Part shown: positions 33,957 to 44,036 of the stretch, piece by piece
Layout of the letters: every line of letters begins with the position of its first letter
Numbering within the stretch: the stretch's first letter is position 1
NCBI GenBank assembly: GCA_023435925.1
Contig: JAEZLF010000288.1
Coordinates: 1-64,000, forward strand
DNA from: Bacillota bacterium
Lineage (GTDB): Bacteria; Bacillota; Clostridia; Acetivibrionales; DTU013
Length of the DNA stretch: 64,000 nt
Direction: 5' to 3'
Position numbers and translations under genes: made by a program
Notes under the pieces: generated by a model
Seen by the model: only the letters and a program-made list of their open reading frames with translations
The model's database searches: none
Told to the model about the DNA's origin: nothing

Positions 33957-35345
33957 ATGCTTGCATTTTTTAGAAAAGCTGAAAAGTTATATAAAGTTGC
34001 CATAATTCTGGTGGATCTGGCTTTGATCAACATCGCTTACGTACTGGCGTTCCTTGTCCGGTATAATTGGACGCTTCCTGCGTATAACTTTGACCCATAT
34101 GTTAGTGCTGCACCTTTTACTACACTTGCGGCGCTGATCTATTTTGATATGTTCGGACTTTTGAAATTTTACAGAAAGTCCATGCAAGAGGTTGCAGCAG
34201 CTCTGCTAAAGTCCATTTTCGTATTGAGCTTAACAACTATCGCAATTACCTATTTTATGCGAGGCTTCTCGTTTCCGCGCCTTATATTAATAATTGCCCC
34301 AGTCTTTCAGTTTATACTGCTCCTCATATGGAAGGGTGTTGTTCTATATGTGAGAAAAAGATTTACCAGCGACCTGAATCTGATGGTGATCGGAGAGAGG
34401 AGCGAACTGAGCTCCATTCTGGACAAGGTGGAACACTCGTTGAAAGGCTTTGGAATGCACATAAAGTGTATTATTCCGTCCGATGAGATGGGAAAGGCTT
34501 TCAAACGGTTGAAGGATGTTCATGAGGTTTTCATCAGTGATAATGTATCTGATGATGATAAAATAAAGATCATCACCGAATGTATTGCTCAAAAGAAGAT
34601 TGTGTATATTGTACCGCACTTGTTTGAGATTTCCCTGTCCAATGCCAGAATGGTCCAGTTTGAGGATATGCCTGCCTTTATGATTGATCGGTTGGGACTG
34701 ACAGTGGAGCAGAGGTTTTTTAAAAGGGTTTTTGATATTTGTGTTTCCTTAATTGGTATATTTATCACACTACCATTGCTGGTGTTCACTGCTTGCCTAG
34801 TTAAATTTACTTCAAAGGGTCCGGCTATCTATAAACAAACCCGGTTGACTGCCGGGAACAAGCAGTTTGAAGTGTTGAAATTCCGAACAATGTACGAAGA
34901 CTCCGAAAATGAAACGGGGCCTGTTTTGTCCAGTGAGGATGATCCGCGGATTACAAGGGTGGGCAAGGTTTTGAGAAATCTTAGAATTGACGAACTGCCC
35001 CAGCTTTTCAATGTTCTGAAGGGTGACATGAGCTTTGTGGGGCCTAGGCCGGAAAGACCGTTTTTCGTGGAGCAATTCAGCAGGGACATTCCGGAGTATG
35101 CCCATCGTTACCTTGTAAAGGCCGGGATCACCGGATATGCTCAGATTTATGGGAAGTACGATACCACGCCTGTGGACAAGCTCCGATATGATCTGCTGTA
35201 TATAAAGGACTATAGCCTGATGCTTGATATTAAGCTGATGATTCAGACACTGAAGGTATTCAGAGGGAAAAAGGCAGTATATCAGGGGAACGGAAACGCA
35301 AAAGCTATGCATGCAGAGCATAGAAACAAGACTGCAGCACTATAA
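33957..35345 (+). CDS. Polyprenyl phosphoglycosyl transferase (WbaP/CpsE type)
   Basis: A 462-aa membrane protein that starts a lipid-linked glycan by moving sugar-1-phosphate onto undecaprenyl phosphate. Residues 1-125 hold about four helices and residues 130-240 a soluble Rossmann-like segment. The catalytic domain (about 265-455) starts KRVFDICVSLIGIF and includes LKFRTMYEDSE, RIDELPQLFNVLKGDMSF and VGPRPERP, with the Asp-Glu active pair. The start ATG 33957 follows GAGG by 6 nt; GTG 33945 is an alternative. A TATAAT (33916-33921) without a good -35 lies upstream. It opens the second glycan locus; the sugar it moves is not predictable. Confidence 0.92.
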   Translation: MLAFFRKAEKLYKVAIILVDLALINIAYVLAFLVRYNWTLPAYNFDPYVSAAPFTTLAALIYFDMFGLLKFYRKSMQEVAAALLKSIFVLSLTTIAITYFMRGFSFPRLILIIAPVFQFILLLIWKGVVLYVRKRFTSDLNLMVIGERSELSSILDKVEHSLKGFGMHIKCIIPSDEMGKAFKRLKDVHEVFISDNVSDDDKIKIITECIAQKKIVYIVPHLFEISLSNARMVQFEDMPAFMIDRLGLTVEQRFFKRVFDICVSLIGIFITLPLLVFTACLVKFTSKGPAIYKQTRLTAGNKQFEVLKFRTMYEDSENETGPVLSSEDDPRITRVGKVLRNLRIDELPQLFNVLKGDMSFVGPRPERPFFVEQFSRDIPEYAHRYLVKAGITGYAQIYGKYDTTPVDKLRYDLLYIKDYSLMLDIKLMIQTLKVFRGKKAVYQGNGNAKAMHAEHRNKTAAL

Positions 35346-35385
35346 TATTATTTTACAGACAAAAGAAGTATTTCAGGGAGGATCT

Positions 35386-36357
35386 ATGAGTAAATATCTT
35401 GTTACCGGGGGTGCCGGCTTTATTGGATCAAGTACAACAGAGAAACTGGTATCCCTTGGGCATGAGGTGAAGGTTCTTGATAATTTATCATCAGGCTGCT
35501 TTGAGAATATAGCAGCATTACAAGATAGAATTACTTTTACTCATGGTGACCTTTCTGACTTCGGGATCGTGCGAGATGCTGTTGATGGAGTCGAATATAT
35601 CATTCATATGGCGGCATTGCCTTCCGTACCACTCTCCATACAAGATCCGATTAAGTGTAATGAAAATAGTGTCACAACGTCCGTAAATCTTTTTAAAGCA
35701 GCAGTGGATGCAAAATCAGTGAGACGCATTGTTCAGGCATCATCATCTGCAGTGTATGGAGATAGTCCGATATTGCCAAAGAAGGAGAAAATGCTTCCGG
35801 CCCCACTATCACCTTATGCGGCGGCAAAGCTGGCTCAGGAATATTATGCTGAAGCGTTTAGTAGAGTATATGGTCTGGAGATGGTATCTCTTCGGTATTT
35901 TAATGTATTTGGGCCGAAACAGGACATTGAATCCGCTTATTCGGCGGTAATCCCCAGGTTTATCCTGGCAATGCTTAAAGGGGAGCAGCCGGCCATATTT
36001 GGAGATGGGCTGACAAGCCGCGATTTTGTATATATTCAAGATGTTGTTGACGCAAATATTCTTGCCTGTTCAGTTGGACTAAATAGAAAGCATGAGGTAT
36101 TCAATATTGGATGTGGAAAAAGTATTACACTTCACCATCTTGTAGATAGCATAAACACCATTTTAGGGACGGGTATTGTACCCAAATACGAAAATCGTAA
36201 AGTGGGCGATATACTGAGTTCACAAGCTGATATAAGCAAAGCAAGGAATGAGCTCGGATTTTGCCCAAAGATAAGTATAGAAGAGGGATTGGAGAAGTTG
36301 ATTGAATATTTGAAATGCTCATTACAGATACATAGACGAGGTGAAGAAAATGAATAA
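35386..36357 (+). CDS. NAD-dependent UDP-sugar 4-epimerase (GalE/WbpP family)
   Basis: A 323-aa extended short-chain dehydrogenase. YLVTGGAGFIGS binds NAD, ASSSAVYGD and [11 protein letters not shown] hold the Ser and Tyr-x3-Lys, and RYFNVFGPKQD is typical of UDP-GlcNAc/Glc 4-epimerases of the WbpP type. The start ATG 35386 has GGGAGG upstream; the longer frame overlaps the previous gene. It probably supplies UDP-Gal or UDP-GalNAc for the second glycan. It ends 8 bp inside manC, implying coupling. Confidence 0.85.
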   Translation: MSKYLVTGGAGFIGSSTTEKLVSLGHEVKVLDNLSSGCFENIAALQDRITFTHGDLSDFGIVRDAVDGVEYIIHMAALPSVPLSIQDPIKCNENSVTTSVNLFKAAVDAKSVRRIVQASSSAVYGDSPILPKKEKMLPAPLSPYAAAKLAQEYYAEAFSRVYGLEMVSLRYFNVFGPKQDIESAYSAVIPRFILAMLKGEQPAIFGDGLTSRDFVYIQDVVDANILACSVGLNRKHEVFNIGCGKSITLHHLVDSINTILGTGIVPKYENRKVGDILSSQADISKARNELGFCPKISIEEGLEKLIEYLKCSLQIHRRGEENE

Positions 36358-37420
36358 GTATGCGGTTATTATGGCAGGTGGAGGCGGAACCCGCTTTTGG
36401 CCTTTAAGCAGACAAAATGTGCCTAAACAACTGCTAAATCTAAGTGGCAATGATTCAATGATCAATGAGACGATAAAGAGGTTTGGGGATATTATACCAA
36501 ATGAAAGTATATATATTGTGACGAGTAAGGCACAGGAAAAACCGCTTAAAGAAATTGTAGCAGACACTATACCTCAAAAGAATATTTTGTATGAGCCTGT
36601 AGGAAGAAACACGGCTCCATGTATTCTTTATGCTGCCATGGTGCTTAAGAGAAGATATGGTGAAGGCATTATGTGTGTTTTCCCTTCTGATCATTATATA
36701 GATCATGTAGCTCAGTTTAATTCAACTCTTCTTCACTGTATGGATTTAGCTGAAAAAACAGACGGATTAATTACAATAGGAATTCGGCCTAAATATGCAG
36801 CAACTGGCTATGGATATATTAAGTTTATTGATCGAGAAAATTACAGTGGAGGTCTTAAAGTAGAAGAGTTTGTGGAAAAACCAGAGTTTAAAACTGCTGA
36901 GGAATACCTTCGAACCGGAAACTATCTTTGGAACAGTGGAATGTTCATATGGCGTATATCCTCCATAATATCCAATTTTCAGCGATTTTTACCACGATTA
37001 TATGAGAAAATGCACCTGATTGTGGATGCTATTGATACACCTGAAGAGCAGGATTTATTGGAAACTATTTACCCACAGTTACAAAGTATATCGATAGATT
37101 ATGGTATAATGGAACGATCTGATGATGTATATGTGGTCCCAGGTGACTTCGGCTGGAATGATGTAGGAAGCTGGGATGCGCTTGGTTCGATTTTTGCACC
37201 TGATAATGATGGTAATATTATTAAGGCAGATCATGTTGGTGTAGATTCAAAGAACTGTATTATTTATGGAGATGGCAAACTGATATCAACGATTGGACTT
37301 GAGGGTATGATTGTTGTTAATACCGATGATGCGCTACTAATTTGTCCTAAAAGCAAGGCGCAGGATGTTAAGAAGATTGTGGATAAGCTCAGGGAAAGTA
37401 ATAGAAATGAATTACTTTGA
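36350..37420 (+). CDS. manC: Mannose-1-phosphate guanylyltransferase
   Basis: A 356-aa GDP-mannose pyrophosphorylase. AGGGGTRFWPLSRQNVPKQ is the nucleotide loop, with GRNTAPCI, FPSDHYI, EEFVEKPEF and LWNSGMFIW at family positions and FGWNDVGSWDAL in the C-terminal region. It lacks the isomerase (type II PMI) domain of long ManC, so mannose-6-phosphate must come from elsewhere. ATG 36350 is preferred to GTG 36341, with GAGGTGA as SD. It leads the GDP-fucose set (manC-gmd-fcl). Confidence 0.94.
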   Translation: MNKYAVIMAGGGGTRFWPLSRQNVPKQLLNLSGNDSMINETIKRFGDIIPNESIYIVTSKAQEKPLKEIVADTIPQKNILYEPVGRNTAPCILYAAMVLKRRYGEGIMCVFPSDHYIDHVAQFNSTLLHCMDLAEKTDGLITIGIRPKYAATGYGYIKFIDRENYSGGLKVEEFVEKPEFKTAEEYLRTGNYLWNSGMFIWRISSIISNFQRFLPRLYEKMHLIVDAIDTPEEQDLLETIYPQLQSISIDYGIMERSDDVYVVPGDFGWNDVGSWDALGSIFAPDNDGNIIKADHVGVDSKNCIIYGDGKLISTIGLEGMIVVNTDDALLICPKSKAQDVKKIVDKLRESNRNELL

Positions 37421-37472
37421 TAAAGCTAAACATAAAGCAAAAGCTAATTTGTTTTGAGGGAGGAAAACTGGT

Positions 37473-38513
37473 TTGAAAAAGGCACTTATTACTGGAATTA
37501 CCGGACAAGACGGGTCATACCTCACGGAGCTGCTATTGGAAAAGGGATACGAAGTCCATGGTATAATTAGACGGGCAAGCAGTTTTAATACAGACCGGAT
37601 AGATCACCTGTTTGAGGATAAGGAGATAGGAAACCGGACATTATTTTTGCACCATGGTGATTTAACAGATTCAAGTAATCTCAACCGGGTTATTGAAAAA
37701 GTTCAACCTGATGAAGTATATAATCTTGCGGCGCAAAGCCATGTACAGGTGTCTTTTGAAGTTCCGGAATATACAGCTGAAGTGGATGCCATAGGGACTA
37801 TTAGGCTTCTTGATGCTATAAAGGAAAATGGTGGGCACACTAAATTTTATCAAGCATCTACAAGTGAACTTTTCGGGGGGATGCCAGGTACAGAGCCACA
37901 GAATGAAAGAACTCCTTTTTATCCAAGAAGCCCCTATGCGGCTGCCAAACTTTATGCCTACTGGATGACAGTCAATTATAGAGAGGCTTATGGTCTTTTT
38001 GCATGCAATGGTATTCTCTTTAATCATGAATCACCGCGCAGGGGGGAGACCTTTGTGACACGAAAGATTACCAGAGCGGTTGCTCGTATACTGCAGGGTA
38101 CGCAGCATAAGCTTTCACTGGGCAACTTAGATGCAAAAAGGGACTGGGGATTTGCCGGTGATTATGTAGAAGGCATGTGGAGGATACTGCAACACAGTGA
38201 GCCGTCTGATTATGTGCTCGCTACTGGAGAAACACATAAGGTCAGAGAATTTGTTGAATTGGCATTTAAGGTAACGGGCATAGACATTGAATGGGCAGGC
38301 TCAGGGGTGAATGAAAAGGGACTGAACCGGAAAAACGGTGAGGTATTGGTAGATGTGAATCCCAGATATTTTAGGCCGACAGAAGTTGAAGTATTGCTTG
38401 GCGATCCTGCCAAAGCGGAGAGTGATCTGGGATGGAAGCGAAGGGTGAGCTTTAATGAGCTTGTTAAAATGATGGTGAAAGCAGATTGTGAAGCAATAGG
38501 AATAAGTCTATAA
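37473..38513 (+). CDS. gmd: GDP-mannose 4,6-dehydratase
   Basis: A 346-aa dehydratase acting on GDP-mannose to give GDP-4-keto-6-deoxymannose. [14 protein letters not shown] is the cofactor motif, [12 protein letters not shown] the core, TSELFGG and [13 protein letters not shown] the catalytic residues, and [16 protein letters not shown] the hallmark of Gmd. The start is TTG 37473 with GGGAGG upstream. With the fcl gene that follows it makes GDP-L-fucose. Confidence 0.96.
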   Translation: MKKALITGITGQDGSYLTELLLEKGYEVHGIIRRASSFNTDRIDHLFEDKEIGNRTLFLHHGDLTDSSNLNRVIEKVQPDEVYNLAAQSHVQVSFEVPEYTAEVDAIGTIRLLDAIKENGGHTKFYQASTSELFGGMPGTEPQNERTPFYPRSPYAAAKLYAYWMTVNYREAYGLFACNGILFNHESPRRGETFVTRKITRAVARILQGTQHKLSLGNLDAKRDWGFAGDYVEGMWRILQHSEPSDYVLATGETHKVREFVELAFKVTGIDIEWAGSGVNEKGLNRKNGEVLVDVNPRYFRPTEVEVLLGDPAKAESDLGWKRRVSFNELVKMMVKADCEAIGISL

Positions 38514-38564
38514 TATTATTTCAAGGAATCACTAATTTCGTGGTATGCAAAAAGGGAGATCCAG

Positions 38565-39497
38565 ATGAAAAAAGACGGAAAAATATATGTTGCCGGGCAT
38601 AAAGGCTTGGTGGGTTCAGCATTAGTAAGGAGCCTAAAAAGTAAAGAGTATTGTAACATTGTCACTATGACTCATAGAGAGTTGGATTTGACTAATCAAG
38701 CTCAGGTAAGGGAGTTTTTTGAGACTGAACATCCTGATTATGTATTCCTCGCAGCTGCTAAGGTAGGCGGCATAGGAGCAAATAGCACGTACCCGGCTGA
38801 TTTCATCATGGAAAATGAGCTGATTCAATGTAATGTGATCAAATATGCACATCAGTACAATGTAAAAAAGCTGATGTTTCTGGGAAGCTCTTGTATATAC
38901 CCAAGGCAGTGTCCGCAGCCGATAAAAGAAGAATATCTTCTTACAGGACCATTGGAGCTGACAAATGAAGCCTACGCCCTTGCCAAGATATCTGGTCTCA
39001 AGATGTGCCAGTATTACAATATACAATATGGTACCAACTTTATTAGTGTAATGCCTACGAACTTGTATGGACCTAACGACAATTATGATCTGGAGAACTC
39101 TCATGTATTGCCAGCGCTGATACGGAAAATGCATGAAGCAAAAGTGGAAGAAAAGCCGTTTGTCGAATTATGGGGTACAGGGGCACCATTGCGGGAATTT
39201 ATGCATGTTGATGATATGGCAGATGCTTGCGTATTTTTGATGGAGACTTATGAGGGGAACGATTTCTTTAATGTTGGTACGGGGAAAGAAATCAGTATTA
39301 AAGATCTGGCAGAGCTTATTAAGGGTGTTGTGGGGTACAAGGGAGAGTTAAGATTTAACGTAAGTAAACCCGATGGTACGCCTAGAAAGCTGCTGGATGT
39401 CAGTAAACTGGAAAAAGCAGGGTGGAAGTACAAGATAGAACTGGATGAAGGGATCAGAAATACTTATGAGGCGTTTTTAGAGGGCAGATGCAGATAA
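38565..39497 (+). CDS. fcl: GDP-L-fucose synthase
   Basis: A 310-aa bifunctional 3,5-epimerase/4-reductase. [16 protein letters not shown] binds [13 protein letters not shown] and [11 protein letters not shown] supply Ser and Tyr-x3-Lys; [12 protein letters not shown] is the Fcl signature. Length fits WcaG/Fcl. It lies directly after gmd, with SD GGGAG and a clean ATG. GDP-fucose can be used by the GT11-like gene about 6.5 kb downstream. Confidence 0.95.
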   Translation: MKKDGKIYVAGHKGLVGSALVRSLKSKEYCNIVTMTHRELDLTNQAQVREFFETEHPDYVFLAAAKVGGIGANSTYPADFIMENELIQCNVIKYAHQYNVKKLMFLGSSCIYPRQCPQPIKEEYLLTGPLELTNEAYALAKISGLKMCQYYNIQYGTNFISVMPTNLYGPNDNYDLENSHVLPALIRKMHEAKVEEKPFVELWGTGAPLREFMHVDDMADACVFLMETYEGNDFFNVGTGKEISIKDLAELIKGVVGYKGELRFNVSKPDGTPRKLLDVSKLEKAGWKYKIELDEGIRNTYEAFLEGRCR

Positions 39498-39540
39498 TGG
39501 CTTCATTGACCTTATAAAGTGCTTGGGATGGAACAAACGT

Positions 39541-41118
39541 ATGAGAGTAAAATCGACAATCATTAATAGCACTTTTAATATCATAGCACAAATCATTCAA
39601 TTGGTTCTGAGCTTCATTGTCCGCAATCTATTTATTAAGTATATTGGGATAGAATTTTTAGGACTCAGTGGTCTTTTTACAAATATACTTTCCGCGTTGA
39701 ATCTGGCGGAGCTTGGTGTAGGCACAGCAATTACCTACTATTTGTACAAACCCATGACCGAAATGGATAAAGGGAAAATTAAAGGGCTGATGATATTTTA
39801 CAGAAAGCTTTATTATTCTATTGGTATGTTTATCATCGTCATTGGATTATTAATATTGCCCTTAATCCAGTTTTTTATTAAGGATCAGTCATTGGATTTG
39901 CCGTACATCAGGGTACTCTTTTTGATACAACTTGCAGGAACAGCTTCTACTTATTTCTTGGCATACAAACGTACGCTTTTGTTTGTTGATCAAAAAAACT
40001 ACATAGCATCCATCGTTGATTCATCTATGAATATTGTGATGATGGTTGTTAGGGTTGGAGCATTGATCTATCTTAAAAGCTATGTAGCGTATTCTATTGT
40101 TATTCTTATTCAGACTGTTTTGGGCAATGTGATTATATCAATGATTTGCAGTAGAAAATATGATTTCCTAAAAGATAAACAATTGACGGCGGAACATATT
40201 GATAGGAAAAGCGTATTTCGTGACTTAAAAAATATTGTCATTGAAAAAATTGTCAGCTACATCCATTATTCTACGGATAATATCTTGATTTCCAAGTTTA
40301 TCGGGCTGGCGAGTACCGGGCTTCTTGCTAACTATACGTTAATCTACAGTACGGTACAGACATTTATCGGGCAGGTTACCAACGCTGTGCAGGCATCTCT
40401 GGGCAATTATATAAACTCAGGCAACGAGGATAGGGATGTTTATATTGTGTTCAAACGTTTTAGTTTTTTATGTTATTTATGTACCAGCTTTAGTGTGGTT
40501 TCATTTTTGGTATTAATTCAACCATTTATCAATTTATGGCTTGGAGAGAAATATATACTTCCGTACTATATTATTATTATTTTATGTGTATCCTTTTTTA
40601 TCTCTGTAATGCGGGTACCGCTTATTCAGATGGTGTCTATTTATGGATTGTTTAAAGAGATGAAGTATGTAGCTATTTTAGCGGCATCTGTTAATTTGAC
40701 GATATCAATAGTCATGATTCAATTTATTGGAGTAGCAGGAACATTACTGGGGACGTTGGCCAGTGAAGCAATATATTTTATAGGCCAATCCTATTATGTC
40801 CTTGGAATAAAGCTAAAGATTCCATTAAAAGTGTCTATTCAAAGAATGGGAGTGTTTTCATTTATAACGATATCTGCAGTTGTAGCAACAGTATTTACCA
40901 GTAACAAATTATTTATATCTGCTTCGATCATTGCATTTATCGGGAGAGCTTGTTTGTGTATCTTCATCCCTAATTTTCTCAACATCTTGGTTTACTGGAA
41001 AAGTGATGAAATGAAGTACTACAAAAATTTATTCATTCTTGTATATGATAAAGGCTTAGCTAAAATAAGAGGCGGTACTAACAATAGAAAGAGAGAGGGG
41101 TCGTCAAATGAGGAATGA
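39541..41118 (+). CDS. Wzx-like lipid-linked oligosaccharide flippase
   Basis: A 525-aa membrane protein of the MVF/MATE polysaccharide-export group with about 12-14 helices. STIINSTFNIIAQIIQL and IEFLGLSGLFTNILSALNLAELG in split form open the family; YFLAYKRTLLFVDQ follows. It moves a finished undecaprenyl-linked repeat unit across the membrane. The start is ATG 39541; TTG 39523 is in frame upstream. The next gene starts inside its last codons. Together with the phosphoglycosyl transferases it makes this a Wzx-type locus; the polymerase may be one of the ligase-like genes near 6-9 kb, but this is inference. Confidence 0.88.
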   Translation: MRVKSTIINSTFNIIAQIIQLVLSFIVRNLFIKYIGIEFLGLSGLFTNILSALNLAELGVGTAITYYLYKPMTEMDKGKIKGLMIFYRKLYYSIGMFIIVIGLLILPLIQFFIKDQSLDLPYIRVLFLIQLAGTASTYFLAYKRTLLFVDQKNYIASIVDSSMNIVMMVVRVGALIYLKSYVAYSIVILIQTVLGNVIISMICSRKYDFLKDKQLTAEHIDRKSVFRDLKNIVIEKIVSYIHYSTDNILISKFIGLASTGLLANYTLIYSTVQTFIGQVTNAVQASLGNYINSGNEDRDVYIVFKRFSFLCYLCTSFSVVSFLVLIQPFINLWLGEKYILPYYIIIILCVSFFISVMRVPLIQMVSIYGLFKEMKYVAILAASVNLTISIVMIQFIGVAGTLLGTLASEAIYFIGQSYYVLGIKLKIPLKVSIQRMGVFSFITISAVVATVFTSNKLFISASIIAFIGRACLCIFIPNFLNILVYWKSDEMKYYKNLFILVYDKGLAKIRGGTNNRKREGSSNEE

Positions 41119-43045
41119 TACTGTTGAACTTTTTGTACCGGGACGTTTATGCCTGCTTGGAGAGCATTCTGATTGGGCAGGCAGTTATAGAAGGATTAAT
41201 GCGGATGTTATGCCGGGAATGGCTATAGTCAGTGGAATTGATCAGGGAATAAAAGCACGTGCGTCCAGAGATAGGATACTGAAGATTTTATCGGTTTTGC
41301 CAGAAGGCGGAAATACAGAGATATTTGAAGCTCCTATGAATGTAAAAACTCTTAAAAATTTAGCATTAGAAGGTGGTTTTTTTTCATATGCTGCGGGAGC
41401 TGCTGCGTATATAATGGAACATTACCGTGTTGGCGGGGTGTGCATTGAATGCTATGAAATGAGCTTGCCAATGAAAAAGGGGCTATCTTCCAGTGCTGCA
41501 ATCTGTGTTCTCGTTGTACGAGCCTTCAATAAACTATATAATCTGAACCTAAATGTTAGAGGCGAAATGGAAGCCGCGTACAGGGCAGAAGTATTAACGC
41601 CGTCAAGATGCGGCAGAATGGATCAGGCATGTGCATATGGTCAGAAACCTGTGTTAATGGTATTTGACGGCGATACTATTGATGTGGAGCCCATTAAGGT
41701 TTCGAAACCACTGTACTGGGTTTTTGCTGATCTGAAGCGAGGGAAAGACACAAAGAGGATACTGGCAGATCTTAACAAGTGTTATCCGTTTGCTCAGGAC
41801 GAAAAGGACCGGGCTGTTCAAGAAGCGCTTGGAATACACAACCAGGGAATCATTGCTAGGGCTGTTGCAGCAATGGAAAAGGGTGATGCTCGTGAGATTG
41901 GCTTACTGATGAGTGAAGCTCAGCGGATATTTGATCAAATGGTGATGCCGGCTTCTCCGGAAGCACTAGCTTCTCCCAGACTGCATTCGATTCTTCAGGA
42001 TCATGTAGTAAGGGAGTTAACATGGGGTGGCAAGGGGGTAGGATCACAGGGTGATGGTACTGTTCAGTTTATCGCCAAAGGAAAGCAGGAACAAAGTAAC
42101 CTAATTGATTATTTAAATAATGTACAAAGGTTGACAGCCTATCCATTTGATATAAAGGCTTATCAGAAAGTATCAAAAGCTGTTATTCCTTTGGCTGGAT
42201 ATGGTACAAGGCTATTTCCTGCTTCGAAAGCCGTAAAAAAGGAATTGTTTCCGATTGTTGACCACGATGGAATTGCCAAGCCTGCGTTGCTTATTCTATT
42301 AGAAGAGTTGGATCAGGCGGGGATTGAAAAGATATGTCTTATAATCGCTGAAGGAGAAGAACATATCTACAGAGGACTATTTGAATTTGAACCAAGTGAA
42401 GAGTATTTTGAGAAGCTAGCGCCATATATGCGTGAGTATGATCAAAGAATAAGAAGGATTGGCAGTAAAATATCGTTTGCTTATCAAAACGAACGTCTCG
42501 GATTCGGACATGCAGTTTATCAGAGCAGAGAATTTGCCGATAATGAACCGGTTCTTCTTGTTTTGGGAGATCATATTTTTAGATCCGGAGAAAATAGGAC
42601 TTGTGCGGCTCAAGCATTGGAGATCTTTGAGATGAATGGAGAGACTACTGTTCTTATACAGGAAGTCTCATTGGATCAGGTGTCACACTATGGTATTATC
42701 GGAGGTTCGTGGCTGGATGACGAAGAAACGCAGCTTTCCGTTCGAGAGATTTATGAGAAACCAACTAAGGAATATGCAGTTGAAAATCTGGGTATTAAAA
42801 TGAAAAACGGCGAAGTTAGGTATTTTTCGGTATTTGGGCAATATGTTTTGTCTTCAGAGGTTTATGAAGCTCTTGAAGAAAACATAAGAAATGGTAAAAT
42901 GGAAAAAGGAGAGTTTCAGCTGACCTCTGCTTTGGATATGGTTAGAGAAAGAAAAGGGATGCTCGCCTTTGTACCGAATGGAAAACGGTTTGATATAGGT
43001 ATTCCAGAAGCATATAGAGATACAGTTTGGAGTTTTTCAAGATAA
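41108..43045 (+). CDS. GHMP sugar kinase fused to a GalU-type nucleotidyltransferase
   Basis: A 645-aa fusion. Residues 1-350 are a GHMP kinase: PGRLCLLGEHSDWAG (galactokinase-like N-terminus), the ATP loop PMKKGLSSSAAIC, and GGKGVGSQGDGTVQF as motif 3. Residues about 355-645 are a UDP-glucose pyrophosphorylase-type domain: PLAGYGTRLFPASKAVKKE, LVLGDHIFRS with the metal aspartate, and REIYEKPT. Together they could turn a free sugar into its sugar-1-phosphate and then the NDP-sugar. The domain order is opposite to that of Bacteroides Fkp. It starts inside the flippase stop. The sugar is unknown. Confidence 0.85.
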   Translation: MRNDTVELFVPGRLCLLGEHSDWAGSYRRINADVMPGMAIVSGIDQGIKARASRDRILKILSVLPEGGNTEIFEAPMNVKTLKNLALEGGFFSYAAGAAAYIMEHYRVGGVCIECYEMSLPMKKGLSSSAAICVLVVRAFNKLYNLNLNVRGEMEAAYRAEVLTPSRCGRMDQACAYGQKPVLMVFDGDTIDVEPIKVSKPLYWVFADLKRGKDTKRILADLNKCYPFAQDEKDRAVQEALGIHNQGIIARAVAAMEKGDAREIGLLMSEAQRIFDQMVMPASPEALASPRLHSILQDHVVRELTWGGKGVGSQGDGTVQFIAKGKQEQSNLIDYLNNVQRLTAYPFDIKAYQKVSKAVIPLAGYGTRLFPASKAVKKELFPIVDHDGIAKPALLILLEELDQAGIEKICLIIAEGEEHIYRGLFEFEPSEEYFEKLAPYMREYDQRIRRIGSKISFAYQNERLGFGHAVYQSREFADNEPVLLVLGDHIFRSGENRTCAAQALEIFEMNGETTVLIQEVSLDQVSHYGIIGGSWLDDEETQLSVREIYEKPTKEYAVENLGIKMKNGEVRYFSVFGQYVLSSEVYEALEENIRNGKMEKGEFQLTSALDMVRERKGMLAFVPNGKRFDIGIPEAYRDTVWSFSR

Positions 43046-43074
43046 ATTGAGATGGAACTGGAGGACACTTTGGT

Positions 43075-44025
43075 ATGGAGGAATTCAGGCTCACTACACC
43101 TGTTACTTTTATTATCTTCAACAGACCGGATACTACACAAAAAGTATTTGATGCAATAAGGCTCGCAAAACCGGAAAAGCTGCTTTTAATTGCCGACGGT
43201 CCGCGGGATGGCAGGCCGGGAGAACGTGAAAAGTGTGAGCAAACGAGGAAAATAGTTGAGAACATTGATTGGGAATGCGAGGTACTGAGAAACTATTCAG
43301 ACATTAATATGGGCTGTAAAAAAAGGGTTTCCAGCGGATTGAACTGGGTATTTGAAAATGTGGAGGAATCTATTATTCTGGAGGATGACTGTCTGCCGGA
43401 TCCCTCGTTTTTTCGTTATTGTCAGGAGCTTCTGGAGAAGTATCGTGATGACGAACGGGTTATGGTAATATCCGGTGATAATATGCTTTTTGAAAAAAAT
43501 ATGCAGGAGCATAGTTATTATTTTACGAAATATGTACACATCTGGGGATGGGCGACCTGGAGAAGAGCATGGAAGCTTTATGATGTCAACATTGAATTGT
43601 GGCCGAAAGCAAATGAAAAGGGCCTGCTGCTTGGTATTGTTGATAAGCTTGAGCTATACCAATGGAAGAACAACTTAAACAGTGTATATGCTGAAAACTT
43701 TGATACATGGGATTATCAGTGGGTTTTTTCAATTTGGATGCAGTCTGGTCTTAGTATTGCACCTGGTAAAAACTTAATATCGAATATTGGATTTAATCAG
43801 GATGCAACACATACGCATGGCGCTAGCATATATTCCAATATGCAAACAGAGCCGTTAACCTTTCCGCTCAAGCATCCTCCATACATTATAAGAGATATTC
43901 AAAATGACAAGATAGAAAGCCGTATTTGTTATAAAGACTCTAAGTACCTTTGGTTGGGTCCATTTGTGCCATACCTGCGTAGGGTTAAAAGGATGATGCA
44001 GAAATTAATTGGAATGAATAGATAG
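43075..44025 (+). CDS. GT2-family glycosyltransferase (HlpA-like)
   Basis: A 316-aa GT-A fold protein. VTFIIFNRPDTTQKVFD begins the nucleotide-binding strand, SIILEDDCLPDPSFF contains the DxD-like EDD motif, and HIWGWATWRRAW marks the subgroup often mislabelled 'hemolytic protein HlpA'. It probably adds one residue to the repeat unit on the cytosolic face. A 29-bp gap with GGAGGA separates it from the fusion gene. Confidence 0.82.
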   Translation: MEEFRLTTPVTFIIFNRPDTTQKVFDAIRLAKPEKLLLIADGPRDGRPGEREKCEQTRKIVENIDWECEVLRNYSDINMGCKKRVSSGLNWVFENVEESIILEDDCLPDPSFFRYCQELLEKYRDDERVMVISGDNMLFEKNMQEHSYYFTKYVHIWGWATWRRAWKLYDVNIELWPKANEKGLLLGIVDKLELYQWKNNLNSVYAENFDTWDYQWVFSIWMQSGLSIAPGKNLISNIGFNQDATHTHGASIYSNMQTEPLTFPLKHPPYIIRDIQNDKIESRICYKDSKYLWLGPFVPYLRRVKRMMQKLIGMNR

Positions 44026-44036
44026 GTGTATATATT

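Noticed and set aside
38634..39134. 166-codon minus-strand frame
   Set aside because: Antisense to fcl, which has every catalytic motif. It has no family resemblance or start signal.
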